Below are positions 51,052 to 59,644 of a stretch of 64,000 bases of DNA, piece by piece; the first letter of the stretch is position 1, and every line of letters begins with the position of its first letter. The DNA is from Streptomyces lomondensis (lineage in GTDB: Bacteria > Actinomycetota > Actinomycetes > Streptomycetales > Streptomycetaceae). Both the position numbers and the translations under genes were made by a program. Location of the stretch: assembly GCF_014651035.1 (NCBI RefSeq), contig NZ_BMWC01000002.1, forward strand, positions 62,001 to 126,000, in the 5' to 3' direction. Under the pieces are notes generated by a model that did not search any database, was not told the origin of the DNA, and saw only the letters and a list, made by a program, of their open reading frames with translations.

Positions 51052-52380
51052 TCACCGTGCGGGCTCCGGCGGTGCGTGGGCCGAGGCCCGGGTCAGCTTG
51101 CGGGTCGCGTGGATCAGGAGGGCCAGGGCCGCGGCACCGCAGGCGAGCGTGGGGACGCTGCCGGCGCCCCAGGTCGTGACGAGGATGTCGACGGGCGTGG
51201 CCAGGAGGCCGCAGCCGGGGAGGCGGGCGGCGAAGACCGTGGCGAGGGCGGCCGCCTGGACGGTGGCCGTCGCGGTGAGGACCACGGCCGGGGCGTAGCT
51301 GAAACCGTGGGTGGTGAGGAGGCGGGCCAGGAAGAGGAGGGCGCCCAGGGTGAGGGCCTCCGCGTAGGCCGCGGGCTCGTCGAGGGCCGCTGTGCAGAGG
51401 ACGAGCAGGGCCGCCAGGGTGCCCAGGAACAGGGCGAAGGCGCCGAGCAGGAGCGGTCGTACGGCGGCGGCGAAGTCGTCCAGGCCGCGGCTCGCGGCGA
51501 GTCTGCGGCGGGCGCGCCCGGTGAAGAGGTGGGCGATCCAGGCCGCGGGCGCGCAGGCCAGGGCGAGGGCCAGGACGGGGGCGGCGGTCAGGGGCCAGGG
51601 GCCGTCGGCCGTGCCGGTGGGCAGGCCGTCGGGGCCCCCGGCGACGGCGCTGTCGAGCAGTCCGTTGCCCAGGAGGGAGTAGCCGATGAGCCAGGCGGTC
51701 CACGTGGTGGTTCTGCCGGGGGTGGTGCGGTCGGCCGCGCTCAGGGGTCCCCGGCGCAGGGCCGCGTGGAGGGCCAGGGCGACGGCGAGGGCGCCGGCGG
51801 CGGCCGCGAACAGACGCGACCGGCCGTGGGTGAGGTGCACGGCCGCCACGGCGGCGGCGCACAGCGCGCCCGGCAGGAGGGTCAGGAGGGCCCAGTCGGC
51901 GCATGCCCGGGGGGCGGCGGGTGCGGCGGGCGGGGGTCCGTCCCCGTCTCGCGAGGCCCGTGCGTACATCTCCTCCGCGAGGGAGAAGACGTCCCGGTGG
52001 CGGAAGCGGGCGGCGGTCCGGTCGGTGATGCCGTGTGCTTCCAGCCCCGCCGCGATCTCCAGGGGGTCGACCGCGCGTTCGCACAGCTCCCGGTGACGAT
52101 GCATCAGCGCCTTCACGGGGTCGGCGGCGCCGCGGCGCGGGGCGGCGGCCTTGCGGTCGGTGCCCGTCTCCCGAGTGGACGGTGTCCGGCCAGTGACCGT
52201 TTCCGCGGGCGGCTCGCTGCTGGTGGCCGTCTCCGGTTTCGCGGGCTGCTCGCTGTCCGTTGCTGTCTCCGGGGCGGGAGAGGTCGTGCTCGCGGTGTTC
52301 AGGGTTCGCTCCGAGCGGGCGTCCCATGCCCCGGGGCTGGTCGGGGTTCCCGGCCGGTCCCGTTCGCCCAGGTCGTTCAT
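51052..52380 (-). CDS. Polytopic membrane protein of the PelF-like operon
   Basis: A 442-residue protein. Residues 1-85 are polar, Thr/Pro/Glu-rich and disordered. A cytosolic helical segment (about 90-140, HRELCERAVDPLEIAAGLEA) precedes about eight hydrophobic helices (about 160-430). No known transporter motif was recognised. Its ATG overlaps the glycosyltransferase stop (ATGA), so both are made together. Position suggests a role in exporting or assembling the polysaccharide, analogous to PelG or PelE, but similarity to either is not demonstrated. Confidence 0.72.
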   Translation of the reverse strand: MNDLGERDRPGTPTSPGAWDARSERTLNTASTTSPAPETATDSEQPAKPETATSSEPPAETVTGRTPSTRETGTDRKAAAPRRGAADPVKALMHRHRELCERAVDPLEIAAGLEAHGITDRTAARFRHRDVFSLAEEMYARASRDGDGPPPAAPAAPRACADWALLTLLPGALCAAAVAAVHLTHGRSRLFAAAAGALAVALALHAALRRGPLSAADRTTPGRTTTWTAWLIGYSLLGNGLLDSAVAGGPDGLPTGTADGPWPLTAAPVLALALACAPAAWIAHLFTGRARRRLAASRGLDDFAAAVRPLLLGAFALFLGTLAALLVLCTAALDEPAAYAEALTLGALLFLARLLTTHGFSYAPAVVLTATATVQAAALATVFAARLPGCGLLATPVDILVTTWGAGSVPTLACGAAALALLIHATRKLTRASAHAPPEPAR

Positions 52381-54137
52381 CGTGCTCCCTCCGGGGCGGG
52401 GACGGGAGTGGCGGCTCGTACGGGGCCGTCCGTCGCCCAGCCGGGGCCACCGCGGGCGACGAGGCGGGTCGCCGGGTCGGCCCAGCGGACCGGGACGTGG
52501 GCCTCGGCCGGATAGGCGAAGGGCAGCGGTTCTCCCGCTTCGTCGAGGACGACACGGCGGATCGGCGTGCGCGAGACGATCTCCAGGTAAATGCCGTGAA
52601 ATGCCTCGATGTTCTGCTCGACCGTGAACAGTTCGAGGGCACGGGCGCGAGCGGCGGCCCCCAGGCGCTCGCGGCGCTCGGGGTCGCGCAGCAGCGTCAC
52701 GCACGCCTCGGCGAGGGCCCGCGGGTTGCGCGGCGGTACGACGAGGCCCGTACCGCCGATCACCTCCACCACGGCGCCGACGTCGGTCGACACCGTCGCG
52801 CGCCCGCAGAGCATGGCTTCGACGAGGCTGATCGGGAAGCCTTCGACGACGCTGGACAGGACGGTCACGGCGCCCGAGGCGTAGGCGTCGGCGGCGGCCG
52901 GGAGGTCCGGCCCGCCGATCTCCTCGAAGGACACCGGGTTGTCGCCGGCGGTGTGCGGGCCGTCGGCCTCGTCGGGGAAGAGCTGGGCGGCCAGTGTCCT
53001 GCAATGGCCGAGGTAGGCGGCGCCCTCGGCGCCGGCGGGGGCGCCGACGATGCGCAGGCGCGTCCTCGGCTGCCGCTTGCGGACCTCCGCGAAGGCGTGC
53101 AGCAGCGAGACCAGGTCCTTGGCGGGCTCGACGCGGCCGACCCAGACGAGGGTGTCCGGGTCCGCGCACTCCGGGGACTCGCCGACCTCCGCGAAGGGCC
53201 GGGCGTCCATGCCGGGGTAGACCGTGCGGAGCTTCTCCCGGTCGGCACCGCAGCGCTCCTGCCAGCGGCGGGCGTGCGTGTTGCCGGCGGTGACGGTCTC
53301 GGCCCGTGCGTAGGCCTCGGCCGCGAGCCTGCCGTGGAAGGCGGCCAGCAGGGACCGTACGGCGGGTGGGGCCTCGGGAGCGGTGAGGTAGTGCGTGCGC
53401 AGGCGCACGCCGTACTCGGTCACCAGCAGGGGCACGCCGGTGAAATGGCGGGCCAGCAGGCCCGGCAGGACGGCCGGGCCGCCGGACGCGGCGTGGCAGA
53501 GGTCGACCGCACCGAGGCCGTTGTCCTCGTACCAGTCGAGGGAGAGGGGGCGCAGGGCGCGTTCCAGGTACGCGGCCACGGTGAGCAGATCGGGTACGCG
53601 CGCCTCGCGTGCCGCGCGTTGGGCGCCGGGCGCACGACAGGCGCGTTCCAGTGTGCGTACGGCGGCCTCGGAACGGAGTGCTCCGGACAGGCCGCCCTCC
53701 TCGCGGGCGAGTTCGGCGAGTCCGTACAGAGCGTTGGCGAAACGGTCCGCCTCAGGGATCGACGTCCCTCCGGAGACCGGCCCGCCCCCGGAGACCGGCC
53801 CGCCCCCGGAGACCGGCCCGCTCCCGGATGCCGACGGACCCCCGGACGCCCCGCACAGCACGGCCGCCAGTTCCCCGAAGCACTCGGTGAAGCGCCGGCG
53901 TGCCCGGCGGCCCAGCACCACGTCGTCGTCCTCGGCCGGCCAGAGGGGCGCGGTGCGCACCCTGCGGACGTTCGGCGGCAGCGGGATCCAGCCCTCGTCC
54001 TCCTGGCGTTGGCTGCGGCTGAGTGCGTAGACGTCGAACTCGTGCTGTCCGAGCCCGCGCACCAGCCGGTCGCACCAGAGCCTGGCGTCACCGCTCACAT
54101 ACGGATAGCCACCCTCCGTAAGTAGTCCGATGCGCAC
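52377..54137 (-). CDS. GT4 glycosyltransferase, PelF/DUF3492-like
   Basis: A 586-residue GT-B glycosyltransferase. The N-terminus MRIGLLTEGGYPYVSG matches the DUF3492/PelF start (EGxYPYVxG). The C-terminal GT4 domain has the donor-site LVWVGRVEPAKDLVSLLHAF (about 324-343), SSVVEGFPISLVEAM with the E-x7-E motif (about 425) and VVPPRNP. A Gly/Ser/Pro insert (about 105-122) is encoded by three 18-bp tandem repeats. PelF polymerises Pel polysaccharide from the cytoplasm in other bacteria. It is the first gene of a four-gene operon. Confidence 0.87.
   Translation of the reverse strand: MRIGLLTEGGYPYVSGDARLWCDRLVRGLGQHEFDVYALSRSQRQEDEGWIPLPPNVRRVRTAPLWPAEDDDVVLGRRARRRFTECFGELAAVLCGASGGPSASGSGPVSGGGPVSGGGPVSGGTSIPEADRFANALYGLAELAREEGGLSGALRSEAAVRTLERACRAPGAQRAAREARVPDLLTVAAYLERALRPLSLDWYEDNGLGAVDLCHAASGGPAVLPGLLARHFTGVPLLVTEYGVRLRTHYLTAPEAPPAVRSLLAAFHGRLAAEAYARAETVTAGNTHARRWQERCGADREKLRTVYPGMDARPFAEVGESPECADPDTLVWVGRVEPAKDLVSLLHAFAEVRKRQPRTRLRIVGAPAGAEGAAYLGHCRTLAAQLFPDEADGPHTAGDNPVSFEEIGGPDLPAAADAYASGAVTVLSSVVEGFPISLVEAMLCGRATVSTDVGAVVEVIGGTGLVVPPRNPRALAEACVTLLRDPERRERLGAAARARALELFTVEQNIEAFHGIYLEIVSRTPIRRVVLDEAGEPLPFAYPAEAHVPVRWADPATRLVARGGPGWATDGPVRAATPVPAPEGAR
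53770..53823 (-). repeat. Three tandem 18-bp repeats inside the glycosyltransferase gene
   Basis: The unit CCGGAGACCGGCCCGCCC occurs three times (last copy with one change), encoding GPVSGG repeats in a flexible insert. Copy number may vary between strains. Confidence 0.85.
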
Positions 54138-54216
54138 GAGTGCACCCCCGATCTCCCGTATGGGGAGCCGCCGTTGCCCGGCGGCTCGCAGCGGGAAGAA
54201 CGTATGCGGACAAGGC

Positions 54217-54250
54217 GGTGGTGCGACGGACGGTTGTCCGTCGCACCACC
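54217..54250 (-). terminator. Hairpin between the DUF3152 gene and the PelF-like operon
   Basis: GGTGGTGCGACGGA (54217-54230) pairs perfectly with TCCGTCGCACCACC (54237-54250). It probably terminates DUF3152 transcription. The remainder of 54138-54385 shows no gene and should contain the operon promoter. Confidence 0.65.
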
Positions 54251-54385
54251 AAAAGGGGTGAACGGTCGTAACTTTCCCCTGCGGACCGCGTTCCGTCGCG
54301 CTAGGAGATCAGCCGGACACGGATCGTCATATGTGGCAGCGGCTCCCGGCGGCCCGTGACGTGGGCCGGCCCCCCGGGATGCCGG

Positions 54386-56185
54386 TCAGCTCTTGGGATG
54401 CGGCCAGGGGTTGGCGCGGCAGCGGATGCCGTCGTGGTCGAGGAACTTGGTCTGCTGCTGCATGACCGGGGCGAGGTCGCCGTCCTTGTCGCAGGTGACG
54501 TGGCCGTAGCCGAGGCGGTGTCCGACCTCATGATTGATCAGCATCTGCCGGTAGGCGTGGATCTCGTCGCCGTACGTCTCCGAGCCCTGGGCCCACCGGT
54601 AGGCGTTGATCATCACGCGCTCGGTCGCGGCCGAGTCGCAGGAGACGTTGTCCACGGTGGTGTCAAGGCCGGACTTGGCGCACCAGTCGGCGGTCGTGCC
54701 GGGGCTGGCGAGCGTGATGACGAAGTCGGGCCTGCCGGAGTAGATGCGCTCGAACGTACGCGCGCCGTTGTGGGCCCAGCTGCGCTGGTCGTTGAGCGTC
54801 TTCTGCACGGCGTCGGCGAAGAGCCCGCCGTCGAGACCGAGTCCCTGCTCCACGTCCACGCGGTAGGTGAACTTCTGCCCCGCGCCCGGCGCCTTGGCGA
54901 TGCCGGGCACGGCGTCGAACTTCCCCGAGCCCTTGAGCGCGGCGCCGAGCGGGTACCTCCGGGCCATCTTCTCGTCGTACGTCAGCGGCGTCACGCCGGG
55001 CGCCGGGGCGGGCGGCACCCGGCCGGCCGCGCGGGACGCGGAGTCGCGGACATCGCGGGCCTGGTCGGTGGCGGACTGCGACTGCACGTCGGCACCGGCG
55101 GGGTCGTCGGCGACCTGGCCCGCGACGACGACGGCCAGCACCGTGGTGACGGCGGCGGCCGCGATGCCGGTGAAGGTACGGCTCTTGGCGCCCTTGCCCG
55201 GCGCGGGCGCGCCGGTGGGCGCCGCGTCGTCGTGGTCGGCGAAGCGCGGGTCTGCCGGGGTGCCGGCACTCCAGTCCGTGACGGAGGCGTAGGCGTCCGC
55301 CGCGTGCGCGGAGGCGGGCGTACGGGGGGCGAAGACGTCGTCCTCCTCTTCGAAGGCGTCGAGATACTCCTGCCGCGGCCCGGGCACAGAGGCCCGTCGC
55401 TGCCGCGGTATCGGAGCACCGCCCCCGCCGTTCCCCCTCAACTCACCCCAGCCGCCCCCGGCTTCCCGCTGCTCGGGATGGCCTCCACGGGCCTGCGGGA
55501 AGCCGTGCCCGGGCGTGCCGTCGGGCAACCTCGGAACGCCCTGCGCGGGAGTCCCGTCCGGCAGCCGAGGAACGCCGTGCCCGGGAGTCCCGTCCGGCAG
55601 CCGCGGAACACCACGCGGCGGCGTCCCGTCGGCAATACGCGGCACCCCGCGCGCCGGCGTCCCGTCCGAGAAGCGTGGCACCCCATGGGCGGGCGTCCCG
55701 TCCGGCCACCGCGGAACCCCCTGCGCGGGAGTCCCGTCGGGCAGCCGCGGAACACCGCCCGGCGGCGTCCCGTCGGCAACACGCGGCACGCCATGCGCGG
55801 GCGTGCCGTCCGGAATCCAACCCTCGGGCAGACGCGGCATTCCGTGCGGCGGCGTCCCGGAGGCCGGTGCCGGCCGTGGCCCCGGCATGCGGCGGGGACC
55901 CGCACCCGGCGGCGGCCAGCCGCCCTGCCCGACGCCGGGCGGCGTAGACCGGTCTCCCGGCGCAGGCCGGTCTCCCCGACCCGCGTCCGGGCGAAGCGGC
56001 ACCGGCCGGTCTCCCCGACCCGTCTCCGGGCGAGGCGGCACCGGCCGACCGCCGCGGCTGGTGTCCGGCGCCTGGCCCTGGCCCGGCCGGGGTCCCTGCG
56101 CCGGCCCGGACCGGCCGTCCCGTACTGCGGTTGTGTCCGCGGTGTCGCCCTTGGCGACGGGCCCGCGGCGGCTGTGGCGTCCCAC
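54386..56185 (-). CDS. DUF3152 metzincin-like protein with repeat-rich cytoplasmic N-terminus
   Basis: A 599-residue protein. Residues 1-260 are disordered and rich in Gly, Pro and Arg, with nine tandem 12-residue repeats (126-233). One transmembrane helix (about 340-362, GIAAAAVTTVLAVVVAGQVA) follows. The extracytoplasmic C-terminal DUF3152 domain (about 410-599) contains INHEVGHRLGYGH (HExxHxxGxxH, about 556-568), the metzincin-type zinc motif, and several cysteines likely to form disulfides. Protease activity is predicted only. It starts 8 bp after the stop of the alpha/beta hydrolase gene, so they form an operon. Confidence 0.88.
   Translation of the reverse strand: MGRHSRRGPVAKGDTADTTAVRDGRSGPAQGPRPGQGQAPDTSRGGRPVPPRPETGRGDRPVPLRPDAGRGDRPAPGDRSTPPGVGQGGWPPPGAGPRRMPGPRPAPASGTPPHGMPRLPEGWIPDGTPAHGVPRVADGTPPGGVPRLPDGTPAQGVPRWPDGTPAHGVPRFSDGTPARGVPRIADGTPPRGVPRLPDGTPGHGVPRLPDGTPAQGVPRLPDGTPGHGFPQARGGHPEQREAGGGWGELRGNGGGGAPIPRQRRASVPGPRQEYLDAFEEEDDVFAPRTPASAHAADAYASVTDWSAGTPADPRFADHDDAAPTGAPAPGKGAKSRTFTGIAAAAVTTVLAVVVAGQVADDPAGADVQSQSATDQARDVRDSASRAAGRVPPAPAPGVTPLTYDEKMARRYPLGAALKGSGKFDAVPGIAKAPGAGQKFTYRVDVEQGLGLDGGLFADAVQKTLNDQRSWAHNGARTFERIYSGRPDFVITLASPGTTADWCAKSGLDTTVDNVSCDSAATERVMINAYRWAQGSETYGDEIHAYRQMLINHEVGHRLGYGHVTCDKDGDLAPVMQQQTKFLDHDGIRCRANPWPHPKS
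55487..55810 (-). repeat. Nine tandem 36-bp coding repeats
   Basis: The gene encodes nine successive units of consensus DGTPAxGVPRLP (variants V, W, F, I and S in the last positions). The DNA period is 36 bp and units differ by several bases, so this is an older expansion. Confidence 0.92.
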
Positions 56186-56193
56186 GTCGCGCC

Positions 56194-57387
56194 TCAGCCC
56201 CCCATGCTCTCGTCGGTGCTTTCTCCGTCGACGGCGTCGTCCCTGCGGGCGCCCGGCTCGCGCGCACCCGAGGCGACCGTACCCGCGGCAACCGACTTGC
56301 GCCCGTCCACCGCACCGGAAACCGCACCGGAAACCGCACCGGAGTCGCCCTCGTCCTCGGCATCCGGCCGGCCCGCGCCCGACTCGCCCGGGCCCGTTCC
56401 GCCCCGGGCACGCCGCGCGCGCTGCGTGCCCAACTCGCCAAAATCCTCGAGGAGTTCACGAAACGCCAGAGCAACCGTCTCCGGGTACTCCATCATGGCC
56501 ACGTGCCCCGCGTCCGGCAATGTCACCAACCGCGAGTCGCGGAACGCCCGGGCCGCCTTCTGGGCCATGCGGAAGCCGACGAGCTGGTCCCGGCCGCCGT
56601 AGACGAGGAGGGTCGGCGCGAGGACGCGCTCGGCCTGGCGCCACAGTCCGTGCTGGCCGCCCAGGGTGTACGCGTTGACGATCCCGCGCGCGGAGCGCGC
56701 CATCGCGTCCCAGAAGTAGGGCAGCTTCAGCCGCCGCTCCATCTCCTGCACCGCGTTGCGGAATCCTTCCGGCGTGACCCGCCCCGGGTCCCCGTAGCAC
56801 AGCGCCATCACGCCACGGACGCGCTGCTCCGCGGTCCACTCCCGGGTGAGGCGCGTGAAGAGCGGCGCGACCCCGGGCACGGCGAGCAGCCCCGTCGGCA
56901 CGGCGGAGCGCTGCACTCGGATCTCCGGCAGGGCAGGCGACACAAGCGTGAGCGTACGGACCAGATCGGGCCGGACCGCGGCGACACGGGTGGTGATGGC
57001 GCCGCCGAGCGAGTTCCCGAACAGGTGCACGGGGCCGCGCCCGGTCGCGTCGAGGTAACGGATGACCGCGCGCGCGTGCCCCGTGACGGAGTAGTCGCCG
57101 TCGTCCGGGGGCGGGGAGTCGCCGAAGCCCGGCAGGTCGACGGCCTCGCTGTCGACGGCGTCCTCCAGCAGCTGCATCAGCGCCGACCAGTTCTGCGAGG
57201 AGCCCCCGAGCCCGTGGACGTACAACGCGGGAGGCAGCCCCTCGCGCGCGGGTGGTCTCGACCGCACCGTGAGCGTGACCCCGGGCAGCTCGACCGACCT
57301 GAGCCGCTCGCCCTCGGCGACCCTGACGGCCCCCACCTTCGGCAGCACATTGGCGGGCGGCACGAACGGCAGCTCGGTCGAAGACAT
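56194..57387 (-). CDS. Alpha/beta hydrolase with acidic, repetitive C-terminal tail
   Basis: A 397-residue protein. The alpha/beta hydrolase fold has oxyanion HGLGGSSQNW (about residues 58-67), nucleophile LFGNSLGGAI (Ser at about 125), acid YGGRDQLVG (Asp at about 269) and His in PDAGHVAMME (about 296). Residues 315-397 are low complexity with GAVSGAVSGAV repeats. The substrate is unknown. It is followed 8 bp later by the DUF3152 gene. ATG 57387 starts MSSTELPF. Confidence 0.87.
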   Translation of the reverse strand: MSSTELPFVPPANVLPKVGAVRVAEGERLRSVELPGVTLTVRSRPPAREGLPPALYVHGLGGSSQNWSALMQLLEDAVDSEAVDLPGFGDSPPPDDGDYSVTGHARAVIRYLDATGRGPVHLFGNSLGGAITTRVAAVRPDLVRTLTLVSPALPEIRVQRSAVPTGLLAVPGVAPLFTRLTREWTAEQRVRGVMALCYGDPGRVTPEGFRNAVQEMERRLKLPYFWDAMARSARGIVNAYTLGGQHGLWRQAERVLAPTLLVYGGRDQLVGFRMAQKAARAFRDSRLVTLPDAGHVAMMEYPETVALAFRELLEDFGELGTQRARRARGGTGPGESGAGRPDAEDEGDSGAVSGAVSGAVDGRKSVAAGTVASGAREPGARRDDAVDGESTDESMGG

Positions 57388-57536
57388 GCGGCAATGTTAC
57401 GAGACGATCACGTAGTGGCTCATGTGTTCGGCGTCACAGGAATCGGCCATACGGGAGGGGCAGATGAGAAGGGCGGATGAGAAAGGCACATGAGAAGCAC
57501 CATGGGAAGCAGTCGACGGGATGCGCACTGCGTCAC

Positions 57537-57568
57537 GTTCCGGACGCGGATCGCATAGCGTCCGGAAC
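57537..57568 (+). promoter_or_regulatory. Perfect 11-bp inverted repeat upstream of the small acidic-protein gene
   Basis: GTTCCGGACGC (57537-57547) and GCGTCCGGAAC (57558-57568) flank 10 bases. A TAGGCT -10 candidate lies at 57579-57584, so the repeat covers its -35 region. An operator or RNA hairpin are both possible. The rest of 57388-57649 shows no gene. Confidence 0.5.
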
Positions 57569-57649
57569 GGGTGTCTCCTAGGCTCGTACAGAGGGCACCC
57601 GCGTGTGACCCCTGTATTCCCAGGGACGTTCGTAGGAAGGGAGCCCAGC

Positions 57650-57874
57650 ATGGCTGTAGACCCCACCGACCCGGAGACGTTCGAGGACGAGGACGTGCCG
57701 GAGGCGCAGGAGTACGACGTCGAGGCCCCCGAGGTCGACGCGGCCGAGCAGCACGCGGACATCGCGCCGAACCGCGACGACCCGCTGACCGGCGTCGACC
57801 CGGACCGCGCCAACGAGGCCGACCTGGTGGAGCAGACCCGGATCGTCTCGCTCGACGAGGACGACTACCGGTGA
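57650..57874 (+). CDS. Small acidic protein of unknown function
   Basis: A 74-residue, very acidic protein (many Asp and Glu; MAVDPTDPETFEDEDVPEAQ at the N-terminus, TRIVSLDEDDYR at the C-terminus). It has no hydrophobic core or known motif and is probably disordered. AGGAAGGGAG precedes ATG 57650 at good distance, supporting expression. It lies between the alpha/beta hydrolase and the TetR gene. Confidence 0.68.
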   Translation: MAVDPTDPETFEDEDVPEAQEYDVEAPEVDAAEQHADIAPNRDDPLTGVDPDRANEADLVEQTRIVSLDEDDYR

Positions 57875-58081
57875 CGCACGTCGCCGGCGGGCGACGGAGA
57901 GCACCATCGAGCAGGAAAGAGGCCGTATCTTGCCCGCTCTGACCCTGTTTGAAACCTTCTCAACCGCTTTCATAACCGTCCGGTCCGTGAAATTCTGCGC
58001 TCTCACCGCGCACACCACGGTTACCGAAAAGTACGATGGCGACGCGGCCAGATCCGCACGTGGACGAATATGGGAGGCGGC

Positions 58082-58729
58082 GTGACAGCCATCGAGCAGA
58101 CAGAGGCGGTTCGCCCGCGGGGCACACGCCTGCCGCGCCGTGCCCGACGCAACCAGCTCCTGGGCGCGGCCCAGGAGGTCTTCGTGGCCCAGGGCTACCA
58201 CGCGGCCGCGATGGACGACATCGCCGAGCGCGCCGGCGTGAGCAAGCCGGTGCTCTACCAGCACTTCCCGGGCAAGCTCGACCTCTATCTCGCGCTGCTG
58301 GACCAGCACTGCGAGTCACTCATCCAGGCCGTGCGGAACGCGCTTGCGTCGACGACCGACAACAAGCAGCGCGTCCGGGCGACGATGGACGCCTACTTCG
58401 CCTACGTCGAGGACGACGGCGGCGCCTTCCGCCTGGTCTTCGAGTCGGACCTGACGAACGAGCCCGCCGTGCGCGAGCGCGTCGACAAGGTCACCAACGA
58501 GTGCGCCGAGGCGATCTGCGACGTCATCGCCGAGGACACCGGCCTGTCGCGCGCGGAGTCGATGCTGCTCGCCTCGGGCCTGGGCGGCCTCGCCCAGGTG
58601 GTGGCGCGGTCCTGGCTGCACAGCGACCGCAGCGTGCCCCGCGACCAGGCGGTGCAGCTGCTCACCTCACTGGCGTGGCGCGGCATCGCGGGCTTCCCGC
58701 TGCACGGGACGGACCAGCAGCACCACTGA
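58082..58729 (+). CDS. TetR family transcriptional regulator
   Basis: A 215-residue TetR protein. The DNA-binding domain is at about residues 22-68: NQLLGAAQEVFVAQGYH, then MDDIAERAGVSKPVLYQHFP. The C-terminal helices form a ligand pocket of unknown specificity. GGGAGG four bases before GTG 58082 sets the start; the ATG at 58070 lies within the SD. TTGAAA at about 57949 followed 17 bases later by ATAACC is a possible promoter. This gene, DUF3107, a ferritin-like gene and a DEAD helicase are neighbours in many actinobacteria. Confidence 0.9.
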   Translation: MTAIEQTEAVRPRGTRLPRRARRNQLLGAAQEVFVAQGYHAAAMDDIAERAGVSKPVLYQHFPGKLDLYLALLDQHCESLIQAVRNALASTTDNKQRVRATMDAYFAYVEDDGGAFRLVFESDLTNEPAVRERVDKVTNECAEAICDVIAEDTGLSRAESMLLASGLGGLAQVVARSWLHSDRSVPRDQAVQLLTSLAWRGIAGFPLHGTDQQHH

Positions 58730-58863
58730 CGGGCGCGTTGTTCCCGCCCGTTGTTCGCTCGTGGCGTTCTCGGGCGGAGCCTGTACGTCCCCTCACCGGG
58801 CTAATGTGTGCTGCGTACGGCGCGGAAGGTCGCGCAATCACTGACCGTCGGAGGGACATAGCC

Positions 58864-59091
58864 GTGGAGGTCAAGATCGGCGTGCAGCACGCGCCCCGCG
58901 AGATCGTTCTGGAGAGCGGTCAGAGTGCCGAGGAGGTCGAGCGGGCGGTGTCCGAGGCGCTGGCCGGGAAGTCGCCGCTGCTGACCCTCGTGGACGAGCA
59001 CGGCCGCAAGGTCCTGGTCCCGGCAGACCGTCTCGCCTACGTCGAGATCGGTGAGCCGGCCCCGCGCAAGGTGGGCTTCGGCGCGCTGTAG
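58864..59091 (+). CDS. DUF3107 family protein
   Basis: A 75-residue conserved actinobacterial protein. VEVKIGVQHAPREIVLESGQ at the N-terminus and LVPADRLAYVEIGEP near the C-terminus match DUF3107 (the mycobacterial TB9.4 family). GTG 58864 is preceded by GGAGGG. TAATGT (58802-58807) may be a -10. Function is not established. Confidence 0.88.
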   Translation: MEVKIGVQHAPREIVLESGQSAEEVERAVSEALAGKSPLLTLVDEHGRKVLVPADRLAYVEIGEPAPRKVGFGAL

Positions 59092-59285
59092 GCGCATGCG
59101 TGGAGCGGGGCGGGGCGGCTGTCGGCCGACCCGCCCCGTTCGCGTTCTCCTCCCCGTGCGGCACAGGGGTTTTGCCACGGATGGAGCACGAGTCGCCCCC
59201 GGAGGTGGATTGGATTCCGCAGGTCAGGGGTAAGACGGGCTACGACCGATTTGGGCAGGCCGGCCATGTGGGAGGGACCCCCGAC

Positions 59286-59555
59286 ATGCTCCTGGAAGCG
59301 CTGAGCTCCGCGATCCTCGGCCTCGCTCTGGCGTGGGCGGCCACGCATCGCCTGTCGCACCGGCTCCCGGCCCGGCCGCTGGTCCTGTCGACGGGTGTCG
59401 CGGGCGCCCTGTTCGGGGCCTTCGTCATGCACAGCGCGCTGGACGCCGGGCACCTGCTGCTGGTCCTGCTCGGCGCGGTGATCGTCTCCGTGGCCTCGCT
59501 GTCGCTGCTGCTGCGCCCCGCGCGGCGCCTGCGCCGACGATCGGCGACGGCGTAG
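59286..59555 (+). CDS. Small membrane protein, two or three helices
   Basis: An 89-residue protein with hydrophobic helices at about 4-21, 33-55 and 60-78, ending in an Arg-rich cytoplasmic tail. GGAGG nine bases before ATG 59286 (MLLEALSSAILG) supports the start; the frame is open further upstream without an SD. No family was recognised. Confidence 0.65.
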   Translation: MLLEALSSAILGLALAWAATHRLSHRLPARPLVLSTGVAGALFGAFVMHSALDAGHLLLVLLGAVIVSVASLSLLLRPARRLRRRSATA

Positions 59556-59564
59556 CCGAAGCCG

Positions 59565-59612
59565 CCAGGGGCGCGGGGAACCGCGCGCCCAGCCAGCTAC
59601 GGCCCGCAGCCG
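59565..59612. repeat. Dispersed Streptomyces-type intergenic repeat, copy B
   Basis: GGGGCGCGGGGAACCGCGCG followed by CCCAGCCAGCTACGGCCCGC, similar to 19312-19363, again directly after a gene. Confidence 0.6.
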
Positions 59613-59644
59613 CGACTCAGCCGGAACCACCCCGTCCAGAGCGC

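Noticed and set aside
55487..55810. Regularly spaced repeats resembling a CRISPR array
   Set aside because: The 36-bp period has no unique spacers and the repeats are in-frame coding units of the DUF3152 gene.
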